Positions 1 through 9,189 are shown, counted from the stretch's first letter. The stretch: DNA of 64,000 bases from Nocardia speluncae NBRC 108251 (GCF_001613245.1 NZ_BDBZ01000001.1:434001-498000), one strand, 5' to 3'. Notes: generated by a model not told the origin, from the letters alone. Translations and numbers: made by a program.

Positions 1-515
1 ATATCTGGACATCTGCGGGTGTCACTACCGGTATCGACCTGGCCCTCGCCCTGGTCGCCGATGACTACGGCCACGATATCGCCCGGCAGGTCGCCAGCGG
101 GCTCGTCGTGTACCTGCAGCGGCCCGGCGGCCAGAGCCAGTTCAGCACGATACTCCGGGCAAAACGGCCGGCCTCCGACGCCTTACGAGAGCTACAGGCC
201 TATATCGACGCCAACCCGGCGGCCGACCTCGGAATCGCCGCGCTCGCCGCCCGGGTAGGCATGAGCCCACGCCACTTCACCCGGGTATTCACCGCTGAGC
301 TGGGAATCGCACCCGGACGATATGTCGAGCGCAGCCGGGCCGATACCGCCCGCAGGCTCCTGGAAACGACGGAGGCGACCCAGGAGTGGATCGCCCGCGA
401 ATCCGGTATCGGATCGACTGTGACCCTCTACCGAGTCTTTCGGCGTCACTGGTATGTGTCCCCTGGCGATTATCGCCGAAAATTCCGCACCCATATACGC
501 CCGACGAACGCATAG
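1..515 (+). CDS. GlxA-type AraC family transcriptional regulator (5' truncated)
   Basis: The reading frame is open from the left edge (codons begin at base 3) to TAG at 513-515, so only the C-terminal ~170 residues are present. The first part (TSAGVTTGIDLALALV, then LVVYLQRPGGQSQFS) is the end of a DJ-1/PfpI-like domain as found in GlxA regulators. After it comes an AraC-type double helix-turn-helix (LGIAALAARVGMSPRHFTRVF and a second helix set ending in YRVFRRHWYVSPGDYRRKF). Family knowledge: these are cytoplasmic DNA-binding regulators with an amidase-like sensor domain. The HD-like gene 48 bp downstream on the same strand may be its target or co-transcribed partner. The start lies outside the window. 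Confidence 0.9.
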   Translation, partial: IWTSAGVTTGIDLALALVADDYGHDIARQVASGLVVYLQRPGGQSQFSTILRAKRPASDALRELQAYIDANPAADLGIAALAARVGMSPRHFTRVFTAELGIAPGRYVERSRADTARRLLETTEATQEWIARESGIGSTVTLYRVFRRHWYVSPGDYRRKFRTHIRPTNA

Positions 516-563
516 ACGCGCACATCGACGTCGGAACCCGAACAGCAACAGAAAGGCCGGCCG

Positions 564-1082
564 ATGACCATACTGGAACCGGAGCGCGTCGACAGAACTC
601 TCGCCCGGTACGCCACCTCGCTGGGGCCCAGCGCACCGGTGTACCGCAACCATGTATTACGCGGGCTCAACTATCACGCGCTCCTGTTCCGCCGGGCGCT
701 TCCCGCGAGCGCCGTGCTGGCATGGACGGTTCACGACCTCGGACTGTGGACGGCGGGAACATTCGACTACCTTGCCCCCTCCGCGGACCTCGTCGACGAA
801 CTCGCCGCGGATTTCGGCGTGGTCGATACCGGCGAGGCCAAATTGATGGTCCTGGACCATCACAAGTTGCGGGCCGCGGACAATCGGCTGGTCGAGACGT
901 TCCGCAGGGCCGATCTCATCGATGTCGGTCGCGGCCTCGTTCGCTTCGGAATAGCCCGGACGCAAATGCACGGGATCGTGCGTGCGTTTCCCTATCTCGG
1001 CTTCCATCGCTGGCTGGCCGCGGGCCTCGCCCGGCACGCCATCAGGCACCCGACCGCACCGGCCCCGATGGTTCGTTGGTGA
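564..1082 (+). CDS. HD-domain-like protein, possible phosphohydrolase
   Basis: A 172-residue soluble protein. It shows VHDLGLWTAGTFDYLAPSAD near residue 56 and LDHHKLR near residue 97, the spaced His/Asp pattern of HD-type metal-dependent phosphohydrolases. Proteins of this kind are often found next to GlxA-type regulators. It starts 48 bp after the regulator gene, with AGAAAGG upstream of the ATG, so the two may share a transcript. The substrate is unknown. The HD assignment is by pattern only, and catalytic activity is unproven. Confidence 0.75.
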   Translation: MTILEPERVDRTLARYATSLGPSAPVYRNHVLRGLNYHALLFRRALPASAVLAWTVHDLGLWTAGTFDYLAPSADLVDELAADFGVVDTGEAKLMVLDHHKLRAADNRLVETFRRADLIDVGRGLVRFGIARTQMHGIVRAFPYLGFHRWLAAGLARHAIRHPTAPAPMVRW

Positions 1083-1089
1083 CGAAATC

Positions 1090-2154
1090 TCATGACCGGT
1101 GGGTGTCCGGCCGTGGCGACGCGGGTTGGGCGGTCAGCGAGTCCAGATCGCGGATGGCGGCACAACTGCGGCGAATCATGGCGGCGAACATCGCGTCCCC
1201 CCGTTCGGTGGCGGCGCCGTAGGCGGCGCCGAACACCGCGACCAGCGGGCCCTGAAGGACGCCGAAACGGTAATCCTGGCGGCAGTCATCGAGTGAGTAG
1301 CCGGTGACCCCGAGTTCGACAAGACGCCGATGGTAGGTGGCGACGAGATTTTCTTCCTCCACTCGCCGTGTCTCCGGGTGGAGGGCGGTCGTGACGAAGT
1401 AGGCGAGGTCGCGGGCAGGCAGTCCGAGGTTGACCGTTTGCCAGTCGACTGCGGTCACCACCGCCGGCTCCTCTGCGCCGAACAGGAGATTGTCCAGACG
1501 GTAGTCGCCGTGGACCAGGCCGAACCGTTCCGGCCGCGCAACCAGCCAGTCGGCGATCACATCACCGCAGGCGCGAACGGTGTCATGGTCTTCGGGTGTG
1601 AGGCGATCGCCGAGGCGGCCGAGGAAGAGATCGGTGGTGGGTCCGTACAGCTCGCCCAGTGTCGCGGCCTCCTCGGGCCCGTTGCGACTGAATCCTTCGA
1701 TCTCCAGCAGGGTCTCGTCACACCAGCGCGGTGCGTGCAGGCCGGCGAGGCCGGCGACGGCCTGATGGGCATGCGCAACCGTGCATCCGGCGATCTGATC
1801 GCCCTGGCGGGCGGGTGCGAGATCTTCCAGCAGAAGCACGAATGCACCCCCGTCGCCGTGGATCTCGGCATGGTGGCAGTGGGGTGTACGGACGGCCACC
1901 GTGCCGGCGATCTCGGTGTAGAACCGGATCTCCTGTCGGTAGGCGCCGGCGAGCATCGCCCGGGTTCCCGGGTCTGCGGCGGGGAGTTTGGCCATTAGCT
2001 GTGCCGGAATGTTGTCACCGGTGAGCCGCAACCGGTACACCGATCCGATCTGACCGGTACCGACCGGTTCAGCGACGACCTCGTCGACACGGCCGTCCAA
2101 CGCCGTGGTGAGCCATTCAGGAGTGAGCTCCGCGACGGTGCGGGGGATTGTCAT
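1090..2154 (-). CDS. Aminoglycoside phosphotransferase-fold kinase
   Basis: A 354-residue protein of the APH/choline kinase-like fold. It has an N-terminal nucleotide loop (GTGQIGSVYRLRL), the catalytic Brenner motif LVHGDYRLDNLLF near residue 215 and the metal-binding segment VTAVDWQTVNLG about 18 residues later. Members of this branch in actinomycetes are usually annotated only as phosphotransferase family and often sit in lipid or steroid catabolic operons, so a resistance role is not implied. It is the last gene of an operon with the LLM oxidoreductase (3-bp gap) and the SDR. The small-molecule acceptor cannot be read from sequence. Confidence 0.85.
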   Translation of the reverse strand: MTIPRTVAELTPEWLTTALDGRVDEVVAEPVGTGQIGSVYRLRLTGDNIPAQLMAKLPAADPGTRAMLAGAYRQEIRFYTEIAGTVAVRTPHCHHAEIHGDGGAFVLLLEDLAPARQGDQIAGCTVAHAHQAVAGLAGLHAPRWCDETLLEIEGFSRNGPEEAATLGELYGPTTDLFLGRLGDRLTPEDHDTVRACGDVIADWLVARPERFGLVHGDYRLDNLLFGAEEPAVVTAVDWQTVNLGLPARDLAYFVTTALHPETRRVEEENLVATYHRRLVELGVTGYSLDDCRQDYRFGVLQGPLVAVFGAAYGAATERGDAMFAAMIRRSCAAIRDLDSLTAQPASPRPDTHRS

Positions 2155-2157
2155 CGA

Positions 2158-3312
2158 TCACTTCTCCGTGAATCGGCTCGGCGGGACCGCGGCCCCCGAG
2201 TTCCGGCGGTGCTCGCGCCAGACTCTGAGCACCGGGGTCAGCTCGGCCGGCGTGTTGCCGTGCAGGACAACTCCGTCGGCACCGGCGCGGAATTGATCGG
2301 CGATCCGGGCGGCACAGTGCGCGGCGGTGCCGGTGGCCGAGGCGGCGAGCCATTCCGTGGGTAGCAGCTCCTCGACGGCGGCGAGGGTTTCCGGGCTCAC
2401 CACCGCATCCAGCGCCCCGCCGGCTCCGGTGACCAGAGGATGGGCGCGGAAATCGTCGAGTACTTGCTGATCCCAGCCGTTGACCCGGACGAGGATATCG
2501 CCGTAGCCCTGCAGGTAGGTGCCGAGGCGACCGACGAGTTTGCGCAGCCGGGCGAGTTCGCCCTGGGATTCGTCCACAACAGCCAGGACGGACCAGATCC
2601 GCAGAGCGGCGGGGTCACGGCCGGCGGCTTCGGCGGCGGTGCGGACGGTGCGCACAGCGCGGGCGGTGGTGTCGTCGGTGAAGAAGGTGTGCAGGACGAC
2701 GGAGTCCGCGATCTGCCCGGCGAGGCGAAGGGTGGCGGGGCCGATGGCGGTGAGGGTGACGGGGATGTTTTCGTCGTAGGCCGGGTCGAGCTGCAGCAGC
2801 GGATAGTGCCCGGCGGGGCCGTCGTGGCCGAGCACGGTTTCACCACGCCAGAGGCGGCGGTAGATATCGACGGCATCGCGGAGCTGTGCGGAGGTGATGC
2901 GAGGTAGGCCGATCACGTCGAACAGGGCGTCGAAACCGCGCCCCAGGCCCAGACTGTAGCGACCGCGGGTGAGGCGGTGCAGGGTGACCGCACCGGCCGC
3001 CGTAACCAGTGGGTGGCGGGTGTTGTGGTTGGTGGCGGCGGTACAGATGCGCAGGTCGGTGGTCACTGCGCCCGCGGCGGCGGCCAGGGTGAACGCTTCC
3101 TTGGTGTTGAAACGTTCGGACAGGAAAAGGGTTCCGAGGCCGAGTTCTTCGGCGGTACGGGCTTCTCCGAGTAGAGCGTAGGGGTCCGTAGCATGCCCGG
3201 CGAGCCCGTAGCAGCCGAGTTCGGGGAATTCGCCGCTGCGGTGGCCGCCGGGGATTACCGCGGGCGGCCCTTCGTTGTGACGGTCCGCCATCCCGCGCCC
3301 TGGTTCGTTCAT
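2158..3312 (-). CDS. LLM-class F420-dependent oxidoreductase (TIGR03857-like)
   Basis: A 384-residue bacterial luciferase-like TIM-barrel protein. The N-terminus (YGLAGHATDPYALLGEA, then LGTLFLSERFNTKEAF) resembles the F420-dependent subgroup recognised as TIGR03857; SLGLGRGFDAL is a typical cofactor-region segment. Such enzymes use reduced F420 (or FMN) for hydride transfer to organic substrates. Its ATG overlaps the stop of the upstream SDR gene (ATGA), and the phosphotransferase follows after 3 bp, so all three are probably co-translated. An alternative start exists at the internal Met of MADRHNEG, seven residues in. The substrate is unknown. Confidence 0.85.
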   Translation of the reverse strand: MNEPGRGMADRHNEGPPAVIPGGHRSGEFPELGCYGLAGHATDPYALLGEARTAEELGLGTLFLSERFNTKEAFTLAAAAGAVTTDLRICTAATNHNTRHPLVTAAGAVTLHRLTRGRYSLGLGRGFDALFDVIGLPRITSAQLRDAVDIYRRLWRGETVLGHDGPAGHYPLLQLDPAYDENIPVTLTAIGPATLRLAGQIADSVVLHTFFTDDTTARAVRTVRTAAEAAGRDPAALRIWSVLAVVDESQGELARLRKLVGRLGTYLQGYGDILVRVNGWDQQVLDDFRAHPLVTGAGGALDAVVSPETLAAVEELLPTEWLAASATGTAAHCAARIADQFRAGADGVVLHGNTPAELTPVLRVWREHRRNSGAAVPPSRFTEK

Positions 3313-4205
3313 GCCCGGCCCGCCTGTTCACTGCTGCTGAGCATCTTGTGCACTTCCTCTGGCGTCCACGGTGGGGTGTCCTTGTGGTCGCGGAAGCCGA
3401 GGATGCTCGGGGTGGGCCGGTCATAGCGGCCCAGGAACCCGCCGGCAGCGACGAAGATCTGTCCGGTGATCGCCCGGGCTTGCGCACCGGCGAGGTAGAG
3501 GTAGAGCTGCGCGACGTATTCGGCGGGTGGGGCGTCGAGGGCGGCGTCCTTGCTCATTTCGTCGAGCATGCCGCGGCGATACAACTCCATGATCTTGGCC
3601 TCGTAGGCGAACCCGCTGGACAGCCGGGTCTTCGCTCCCGGGCATACGACGTTGGCCCGGACGCCGTATTCGGCGAGTTCGGCGGCGACGGCCAGGGTGA
3701 GACTGTTGACGGCGCCCTTCCCGGCCGCGTAGCCGGTGCCACCGTAATCGCCGAGATAGGCGAAGGAACTGGTGTTGATGATGCTGCCGCGGCGTTGGGC
3801 CACCATTTTCGGCGCGGCGGCGCGGCAGGTGTTGAACGTGGTGGTGAGGTGGGAGTCGAGCAGGGCGCGCCAATCACCGGTGGTGACGTTCAGAATGGAA
3901 GATTCGGCAGGTTCGGCGATTCCGGCGCAGTTGACGAGGACATCGACGGTGCCGAACGTGCGGACGCAGGCGTCGACGAGTTCGGTGGCTACGGTTTCGT
4001 CGGCTGCGCTGCCTGCGATACCGATCGCGCGCTGCCCGCCGAGGGTGATCGAATTGACTGCGCGTTCTACGGCGGATTCGTGGCGCCCGTTGACGACCAC
4101 TCCGGCGCCGTGCCGCGCCAGGGTGTGGGCTACGGCGTGACCGATACCGCTGGTGGCGCCGACGACCACGGCGCCGCGGCCCCACAGGGATTGCTGACCG
4201 CTCAT
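3309..4205 (-). CDS. Short-chain dehydrogenase/reductase
   Basis: A classical SDR of 298 residues. The N-terminus has GATSGIGHAVA for NAD(P) binding, followed by a NCAG-type segment (VLVNCAGIAE), a catalytic Ser region (INTSSFAYLGDYGGTGY) and a Tyr-x-x-x-Lys pair in GYAAGKGAV. The frame stays open upstream to 4478, but that part runs antisense to the start of cyp51 and reads as non-protein. MSGQQSLWGRG at 4205 is therefore chosen as the start. It is the first gene of a three-gene operon divergent from cyp51. Mycobacterial cyp51 loci also carry an SDR gene, so a link to sterol or lipid oxidation is plausible but inferred. Confidence 0.85.
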   Translation of the reverse strand: MSGQQSLWGRGAVVVGATSGIGHAVAHTLARHGAGVVVNGRHESAVERAVNSITLGGQRAIGIAGSAADETVATELVDACVRTFGTVDVLVNCAGIAEPAESSILNVTTGDWRALLDSHLTTTFNTCRAAAPKMVAQRRGSIINTSSFAYLGDYGGTGYAAGKGAVNSLTLAVAAELAEYGVRANVVCPGAKTRLSSGFAYEAKIMELYRRGMLDEMSKDAALDAPPAEYVAQLYLYLAGAQARAITGQIFVAAGGFLGRYDRPTPSILGFRDHKDTPPWTPEEVHKMLSSSEQAGRA

Positions 4206-4257
4206 GGACCTGCTCTCGTTTCCGGGGCCGGTCTTGATTGCGGCCGACTCCCCATAG

Positions 4258-4297
4258 TACTGTCTGGACAGGTGTCTACCATAGATCCTGGACAGTA
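4258..4297. promoter_or_regulatory. Nested dyads between SDR and cyp51 genes (putative operator)
   Basis: The 112-bp divergent intergenic region contains CTGTC-TG-GACAG at 4260-4271. The octamer CTGGACAG recurs as a direct repeat at 4264-4271 and 4288-4295. The outer arms TACTGTC (4258-4264) and GACAGTA (4291-4297) are exact inverted copies. Such nested dyads between divergent genes are typical of TetR-family operators. No local regulator gene lies next to them, so the protein that would bind is unknown. Confidence 0.5.
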
Positions 4298-4317
4298 ATC
4301 TGGGGAAGGATTTCCAC

Positions 4318-5676
4318 ATGACTTCGGTGAAACCACCGCGGGTGTCCGGAGGCGAACACGAACACGGCCATCTGGAGGAATTCCGCACCGACCCGATCGC
4401 GCTCATGCGCCGGGTCCGGGAGGAATGCGGCGACGTCGGCCAGTTCGAACTCGCAGGCCGCCACGTCATCCTGCTCACGGGCTCCGAGGCGAACGAATTC
4501 TTCTTCCGCGCCGCCGACGAGGACCTCGACCAGGCCGCCGCCTACCCGTTCATGAAACCGATCTTCGGCGAGGGCGTAGTCTTCGACGCCAGCCCGGAAC
4601 GGCGCAAGGAGATGCTGCACAACTCCGCGCTGCGCGGCGATCAGATGCGCGGCCACGCCGCCACCATCGAACGCGAAGTCGACCGGATGCTGGCGAACTG
4701 GGGCGACGAAGGCGAGATCGACCTGCTCGATTTCTTCGCCGAACTCACCATCTACACCTCCTCGGCCTGCCTGATCGGCACGAAGTTCCGCGAGGAACTC
4801 GACAGCCGGTTCGCGCACCTGTACCACAACCTGGAACGCGGGACGGACGCCCTGGCCTACGTCGACCCGTATATGCCGATCGAAAGCTTCCGGATCCGTG
4901 ACGAATCCCGGGCGCAACTGGTCGAGCTGGTCGGGGAGATCATGAACGACCGGATCGCGAACCCGCCCGCCGATAAAGAGGACCGCGATCTGCTCGATGT
5001 ACTGGTCTCGGTGAAGAAGGAAGACGGCACACCGCATTTCAGCGCCAGCGAGGTGACCGGCATCTTCATTTCGATGATGTTCGCCGGCCACCACACCACT
5101 TCCGGTACCGCCGCGTGGTCGGTGATCGAACTGCTGCGCCACCCGGAGGTGCTGTCGGGTGTCGTGAAGGAACTCGATGAGCTCTACGCCGACGGCCAGG
5201 AGGTGAGTTTCCATGCGCTGCGCCAGATCCCACAGCTGGAGGCAGTGCTGAAGGAAACACTGCGGCTGCATCCGCCGCTCATCATCCTGATGCGGGTGGC
5301 ACAGGGTGAGTTCGAGGTGTGTGGGCACACCATCGCCGAGGGCGACCATGTCGCGGCCACCCCCGCCATCTCCAACCGGCTGCCGGAGGATTTCCCGAAC
5401 CCGGACAGCTTCGACCCCGGCCGCTACATCGACCCCAACCAGGAAGATCTCGTCAACCGCTGGACGTGGATCCCGTTCGGCGCCGGCCGGCACCGTTGCG
5501 TGGGCGCGGCATTCGCGCTGATGCAGCTGAAGGCGATCTTCTCGGTGCTGCTGCGGGACTGGGAGTTCGAGATGGTGCAGCCCTCGGAGAGCTACCGCAA
5601 CGACCATTCCAAGATGGTGGTGCAATTGCAGCAACCGTGCACGGTGCGCTACCGGCGCAGGCGCCGGGAGAGCTGA
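4318..5676 (+). CDS. cyp51: Sterol 14-alpha-demethylase, cytochrome P450 CYP51
   Basis: A 452-residue soluble P450, recognised as bacterial CYP51. It lines up with M. tuberculosis CYP51 (451 residues, recalled from memory) without gaps over the N-terminal part. Signature segments are HGHLEEFRTDP near residue 16, AYPFM at 75-79 in the B'-helix substrate region, the I-helix AGHHTTS and the haem-binding loop FGAGRHRCVGA near residue 394. The family removes the 14-alpha-methyl group of sterols such as lanosterol or dihydrolanosterol using ferredoxin electrons. Unlike the mycobacterial locus as I recall it, no ferredoxin gene follows; the nearest in the window is at 47,647. It is transcribed divergently from the SDR operon. 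Confidence 0.95.
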   Translation: MTSVKPPRVSGGEHEHGHLEEFRTDPIALMRRVREECGDVGQFELAGRHVILLTGSEANEFFFRAADEDLDQAAAYPFMKPIFGEGVVFDASPERRKEMLHNSALRGDQMRGHAATIEREVDRMLANWGDEGEIDLLDFFAELTIYTSSACLIGTKFREELDSRFAHLYHNLERGTDALAYVDPYMPIESFRIRDESRAQLVELVGEIMNDRIANPPADKEDRDLLDVLVSVKKEDGTPHFSASEVTGIFISMMFAGHHTTSGTAAWSVIELLRHPEVLSGVVKELDELYADGQEVSFHALRQIPQLEAVLKETLRLHPPLIILMRVAQGEFEVCGHTIAEGDHVAATPAISNRLPEDFPNPDSFDPGRYIDPNQEDLVNRWTWIPFGAGRHRCVGAAFALMQLKAIFSVLLRDWEFEMVQPSESYRNDHSKMVVQLQQPCTVRYRRRRRES

Positions 5677-5697
5677 CGGCCCGCCCGGCGCCTGCGC
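5655..5697. terminator. Bidirectional hairpin at the end of cyp51
   Basis: Perfect 14-bp inverted repeat: left arm 5655-5668, right arm 5684-5697, 15-nt loop containing the cyp51 stop codon. It lies between convergent genes (cyp51 and the flavoprotein gene ending at 5723). There is no T-run, as is common for actinobacterial terminators. Confidence 0.55.
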
Positions 5698-5722
5698 GGT
5701 GGTCGAACCAAGGCTGCCGCGC

Positions 5723-8425
5723 TCAGGCCGACAGAAAACGCCGGGCGTAGGCACGGACGTCGGCATCGGTATCGTCGAGTGCCTGCTTCAGTCCGGTACG
5801 CGCGGCGTCGTGCCCCGGCCATGTCCCCAGCGTGAGAACAGCGGCCTTCCGGACGTCGAGATGCGGATCGGAAAGCACTTCGATGAGCGCGGCAACAGCG
5901 CGGCCGGCACCCGCCCCCGCTAGCCCGCGAGCGGCACCCACCCGCACCTGCCAGGCCGAATCACGCAGGGCAGAAAGGCAAATCGCTGTATCGGCCGCAG
6001 TGGTCCCCAGGTCGGCGAAGGCCGCCAGTGCCGCCGCGCGGACCAGCGGATCCGGGTCTGCTGACAGCGCCGCCACCGCTGTGCTGCCGCCCTTCCCGAT
6101 ACCTGCCAGACTCTGAGCGACCGCGATCCGCACCTCCCGGTCGACGTCATCTGCCGCGGCGGCGATCGGCGCCCACTCGTCTATCGAAACCAGCGCCCGA
6201 ACCGCTTCGATCCGCACCCGGTGGTCGGGGTCGGCCAGGGCCGTTCTGAAATCCTCGGACGATCCGGTCCGGGTGGCTCGCAGCAGATCCAGGACCGCGG
6301 CGCGGACCACCGGGTCAGCGGAGGCGAGCCGCGCAGCGAGACCTTCGGTCGCCGGCAGGACCTCCACCAGTTCGCGCAGCGCAGCAGCGGCCGCACTACG
6401 GACCGGAGCCGCGGCGTCGTCCAGTGCACCCACCAGCAGCGGCACATACCCGTCGGGCGTGTGCTCGGTCGATTCCGCGATCGCCGCGACCCGCACGCGT
6501 TCCTCGGGATCGGCCAGATACTCGGCGAGTTCGGCCGATGTGGGAGCGTCCAGGGCGAGCAGGGTCAGCAGGCGCGGTGACGCGGCATGCACCGGATCGG
6601 TGGCTGCCGCCGGAGAGGCCGATTCGGCCGGTTCGGGGGCCCGCCGGTGGCCGACGAGTTCGGGCTGAAGGACTACGACCGGCTCATCATGCGACGGCAG
6701 GTCGTCGAGGCCGGGGACCGGCACGAGATACGGTGCGACCGGCCGCTTCAGGAACTCCATCGCACCGTCGGCACGTTTTCGGAGGTTGAGGTGGTAGCGC
6801 CACTGCCGGTCATCGCGTTCCGGGAGGTCGGCGCGTTCGTGGTAGAGCCCCCAGCGGGATTCGGTCCGGGTCAGCGAACTGCGGGCGGCCATTTCCGCGC
6901 AGTCGCGGATGAACGACACCTCTACGGCGCGCATGAGTTCGTGCGGGGTACGCGCGCCCATCTCGGTGAGGTCGCCACGCATCCGTTCGAAGGTTTCCAC
7001 TGCCAGTGAGAGTTTCGCGGCGGTTTTCGGCGGCGCCACATAGTCGTTGACGAAGCGGCGCAGTTTGTATTCGACCTGAGGTTGTGGCGGTCCGTCCGGG
7101 TTGCGTAGTGGGTGGTAGACGAGTTCGTGGGCGGCGGCGATCTGCTCGGCGGGCAGGGTTTCCGGAGCGGGTAGGCCCGGCAGGGTTCCGGCAGCGTGGG
7201 CGCCGGCCAATTCCCCGAAGACGAAGGCGCCGATCATGTAGTTGTGCGGCACGCACGCCAGGTCCCCGGCCGCGTACAGACCGGGGACGCTGGTCCGGGC
7301 GTTTTCGTCCACCCACACCCCCGACGCGGAATGCCCACCGCACAAGCCGATCTCGGAGATATGCATTTCGATATCGTGGGTGCGGTAATCGTGGCCGCGG
7401 TTGGCGTGGAAAGTACCCCGGGTGGGGCGTTCGGTGGTGTGCAGGATTCCTTCGAGGGTGCGCAGAGTTTCGTCGGGCAGATGCGACACCTTCAGGTAGA
7501 TGGGTCCACGCGCAGAGTCGATCTCGCGTTTCACCTCCGCGATCATCTGGCCCGACCAGTAGTCGGAGTCCACGAATCGCTCACCTTGTGCGTTCACCTG
7601 GTATCCGCCGAACGGGTTCGCCACGTACGCGCAGGCGGGGCCGTTGTAATCCTTGATCAGCGGGTTGATCTGGAAGCATTCGATCCCGCTGAGCTCTGCG
7701 CCGGCGTGATAGGCCATCGAGTAACCGTCGCCGGCGTTGGTCGGGTTCTCGTAGGTGCCGTACAGGTAGCCGGAGGCCGGTAGGCCCAGGCGACCGCACG
7801 GTCCGGTGGCCAGAATTACGGCCTTCGCGCCGACCGTCACGAACTCGCCCGTCCGGGTGTTCAGCGCGGCCGCCCCGACCGCCCGGCCCCCGGCGGTGAG
7901 TACCCGCACCGGCATCAATCGGTTCTCGATCCGGATCCGCTCCCGGTTCTTGCGCTGTCGCAACACGCGGTACAGCGCCTTTTTCACATCCTTGCCCTCG
8001 GGCATCGGCAGCACATAGGACCCCGACCGGTGCACGCGGCGCACCGCATATTCCCCGTACTCGTCCTTCTCGAACTTGACCCCGTAACGTTCCAGCCGCT
8101 GCACCATGGCGAAACCGCGGGTCGCGGTCTGGTAGACCGTGCGCTGGTCGACGATTCCGTCGTTGGCGCGGGTGATCTCGGCGACGTAGTCCTCCGGTTC
8201 GGCCTTTCCCGGGATCACCGCGTTGTTCACGCCGTCCATCCCCATGGCGAGCGCACCGGAGTGCCGGACGTGCGCTTTCTCCAGCAGCAATACATTCGCG
8301 CCGTGCTCGGCCGCGGTCAGCGCGGCCATCGTGCCGGCGGTGCCGCCGCCGATGACCAGGACATCGCAGTCGAGTCGCACGGTTTCGGCGAGGTCCGGCG
8401 CCGTGAACAGGGTGGGTGCGGTCAC
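5723..8425 (-). CDS. AprA-like FAD flavoprotein fused to a HEAT-repeat domain
   Basis: A 900-residue protein. Residues ~15-600 form a fumarate reductase/adenylylsulfate reductase-type flavoprotein: CDVLVIGGGTAGTMAALTAA (FAD Rossmann motif), RHSGALAMGMDG, ILATGPCGRLG, and the C-terminal FAD segment GLYAAGDLACVPHNYMIGA. The stretch SEIGLCGGHSASGVWVDE resembles the His-containing substrate region of AprA more than that of succinate dehydrogenases. Residues ~610-900 are tandem HEAT-like repeats (recurring DPxxxVRxAAxxAL), normally a protein-interaction module and absent from classical AprA. The ATG overlaps the stop of the ATPase gene (ATGA), making it the last gene of the six-gene operon. A redox role with the AprB-like ferredoxin is likely; the substrate (perhaps organosulfur) is inference. 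Confidence 0.8.
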   Translation of the reverse strand: MTAPTLFTAPDLAETVRLDCDVLVIGGGTAGTMAALTAAEHGANVLLLEKAHVRHSGALAMGMDGVNNAVIPGKAEPEDYVAEITRANDGIVDQRTVYQTATRGFAMVQRLERYGVKFEKDEYGEYAVRRVHRSGSYVLPMPEGKDVKKALYRVLRQRKNRERIRIENRLMPVRVLTAGGRAVGAAALNTRTGEFVTVGAKAVILATGPCGRLGLPASGYLYGTYENPTNAGDGYSMAYHAGAELSGIECFQINPLIKDYNGPACAYVANPFGGYQVNAQGERFVDSDYWSGQMIAEVKREIDSARGPIYLKVSHLPDETLRTLEGILHTTERPTRGTFHANRGHDYRTHDIEMHISEIGLCGGHSASGVWVDENARTSVPGLYAAGDLACVPHNYMIGAFVFGELAGAHAAGTLPGLPAPETLPAEQIAAAHELVYHPLRNPDGPPQPQVEYKLRRFVNDYVAPPKTAAKLSLAVETFERMRGDLTEMGARTPHELMRAVEVSFIRDCAEMAARSSLTRTESRWGLYHERADLPERDDRQWRYHLNLRKRADGAMEFLKRPVAPYLVPVPGLDDLPSHDEPVVVLQPELVGHRRAPEPAESASPAAATDPVHAASPRLLTLLALDAPTSAELAEYLADPEERVRVAAIAESTEHTPDGYVPLLVGALDDAAAPVRSAAAAALRELVEVLPATEGLAARLASADPVVRAAVLDLLRATRTGSSEDFRTALADPDHRVRIEAVRALVSIDEWAPIAAAADDVDREVRIAVAQSLAGIGKGGSTAVAALSADPDPLVRAAALAAFADLGTTAADTAICLSALRDSAWQVRVGAARGLAGAGAGRAVAALIEVLSDPHLDVRKAAVLTLGTWPGHDAARTGLKQALDDTDADVRAYARRFLSA

Positions 8426-9189
8426 GACAGGGCCTCCAGGATTCGGGCGCGCCGATCCTGCCGGTCGGCGGTGGCGCGCGGATTCGGAATATCGACGAGG
8501 GCGCGTAGCGGCTGTCCGGCCCGCCCGAGAACCGCGACCCGGTCGCCGAGCAGTAGCGCCTCGTCCACATCGTGGGTGACGAAGACGACGGTGGTGGGAT
8601 GGGTGCGCCAGGTCTCGGTGAGCAGATGCTGCATGGTGGCCCGGGTCTGGGTGTCCAGCGCGCCGAAAGGTTCGTCCATCATCACCGCCCGCGGTGCGCC
8701 TGCCAGGCCGCGCGCCAGCTGCACACGCTGGCGCATACCGCCGGACAGGCTCTTGGGCAGGAAATCACCGAAACCGGTGAGACCGACCTCCTCGATCCAG
8801 CGGTCGGCGGCCGCCCGGCGCCCCGCCTTCGGTTCGCCGCGCAACCGCAGCGCCAGTTCGATATTGGCGCGCACGCTACGCCACGGCAGCAACGCATTGT
8901 CCTGGAAGACCACGGCCCGGTCGCGCGAGGTGGTGGTGACCGGTGCACCGTCGGCGAGCACACGGCCGGAGTCCGGTGTCAGCAGGCCGGCCAGCGCGCG
9001 CAGGACGGTGGATTTCCCGCAGCCGGACGGCCCGGTGAGGACCAGGATTTCGCCCGGCCGGACATCCAGGGTGAGGTCGTCGATCACCGGGTCTCCGGTA
9101 TAGGACAGGGAGACACCGTCCAGTCGCAGGGCCATCCCGTGTCCGCCGGTCCCGGTACGGGTATCGCGGGTAGTGAGGGTGGTGGTCAT
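8422..9189 (-). CDS. SsuB/TauB-type ABC transporter ATP-binding protein
   Basis: A 255-residue ATPase. It has Walker A GPSGCGKST, Q-loop VVFQDNALLPW, signature LSGGMRQRVQLARGLA, Walker B AVMMDEPFGALD and switch His in FVTHDVDEA. The FQDNALLPW and DEPFGALDTQTR segments are characteristic of nitrate/sulfonate/taurine importers. The frame extends upstream, but the ATG at 9189 overlaps the permease stop (ATGA) and starts the recognisable protein. It energises uptake with the permease and lipoprotein encoded just upstream in the same operon. The ligand cannot be told from the ATPase. Confidence 0.92.
   Translation of the reverse strand: MTTTLTTRDTRTGTGGHGMALRLDGVSLSYTGDPVIDDLTLDVRPGEILVLTGPSGCGKSTVLRALAGLLTPDSGRVLADGAPVTTTSRDRAVVFQDNALLPWRSVRANIELALRLRGEPKAGRRAAADRWIEEVGLTGFGDFLPKSLSGGMRQRVQLARGLAGAPRAVMMDEPFGALDTQTRATMQHLLTETWRTHPTTVVFVTHDVDEALLLGDRVAVLGRAGQPLRALVDIPNPRATADRQDRRARILEALS

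Noticed and set aside
4206..4478. N-terminal extension of the SDR gene to 4478
   Set aside because: It runs antisense to the start of cyp51 and through the promoter dyads; SDR homology begins just after 4205.
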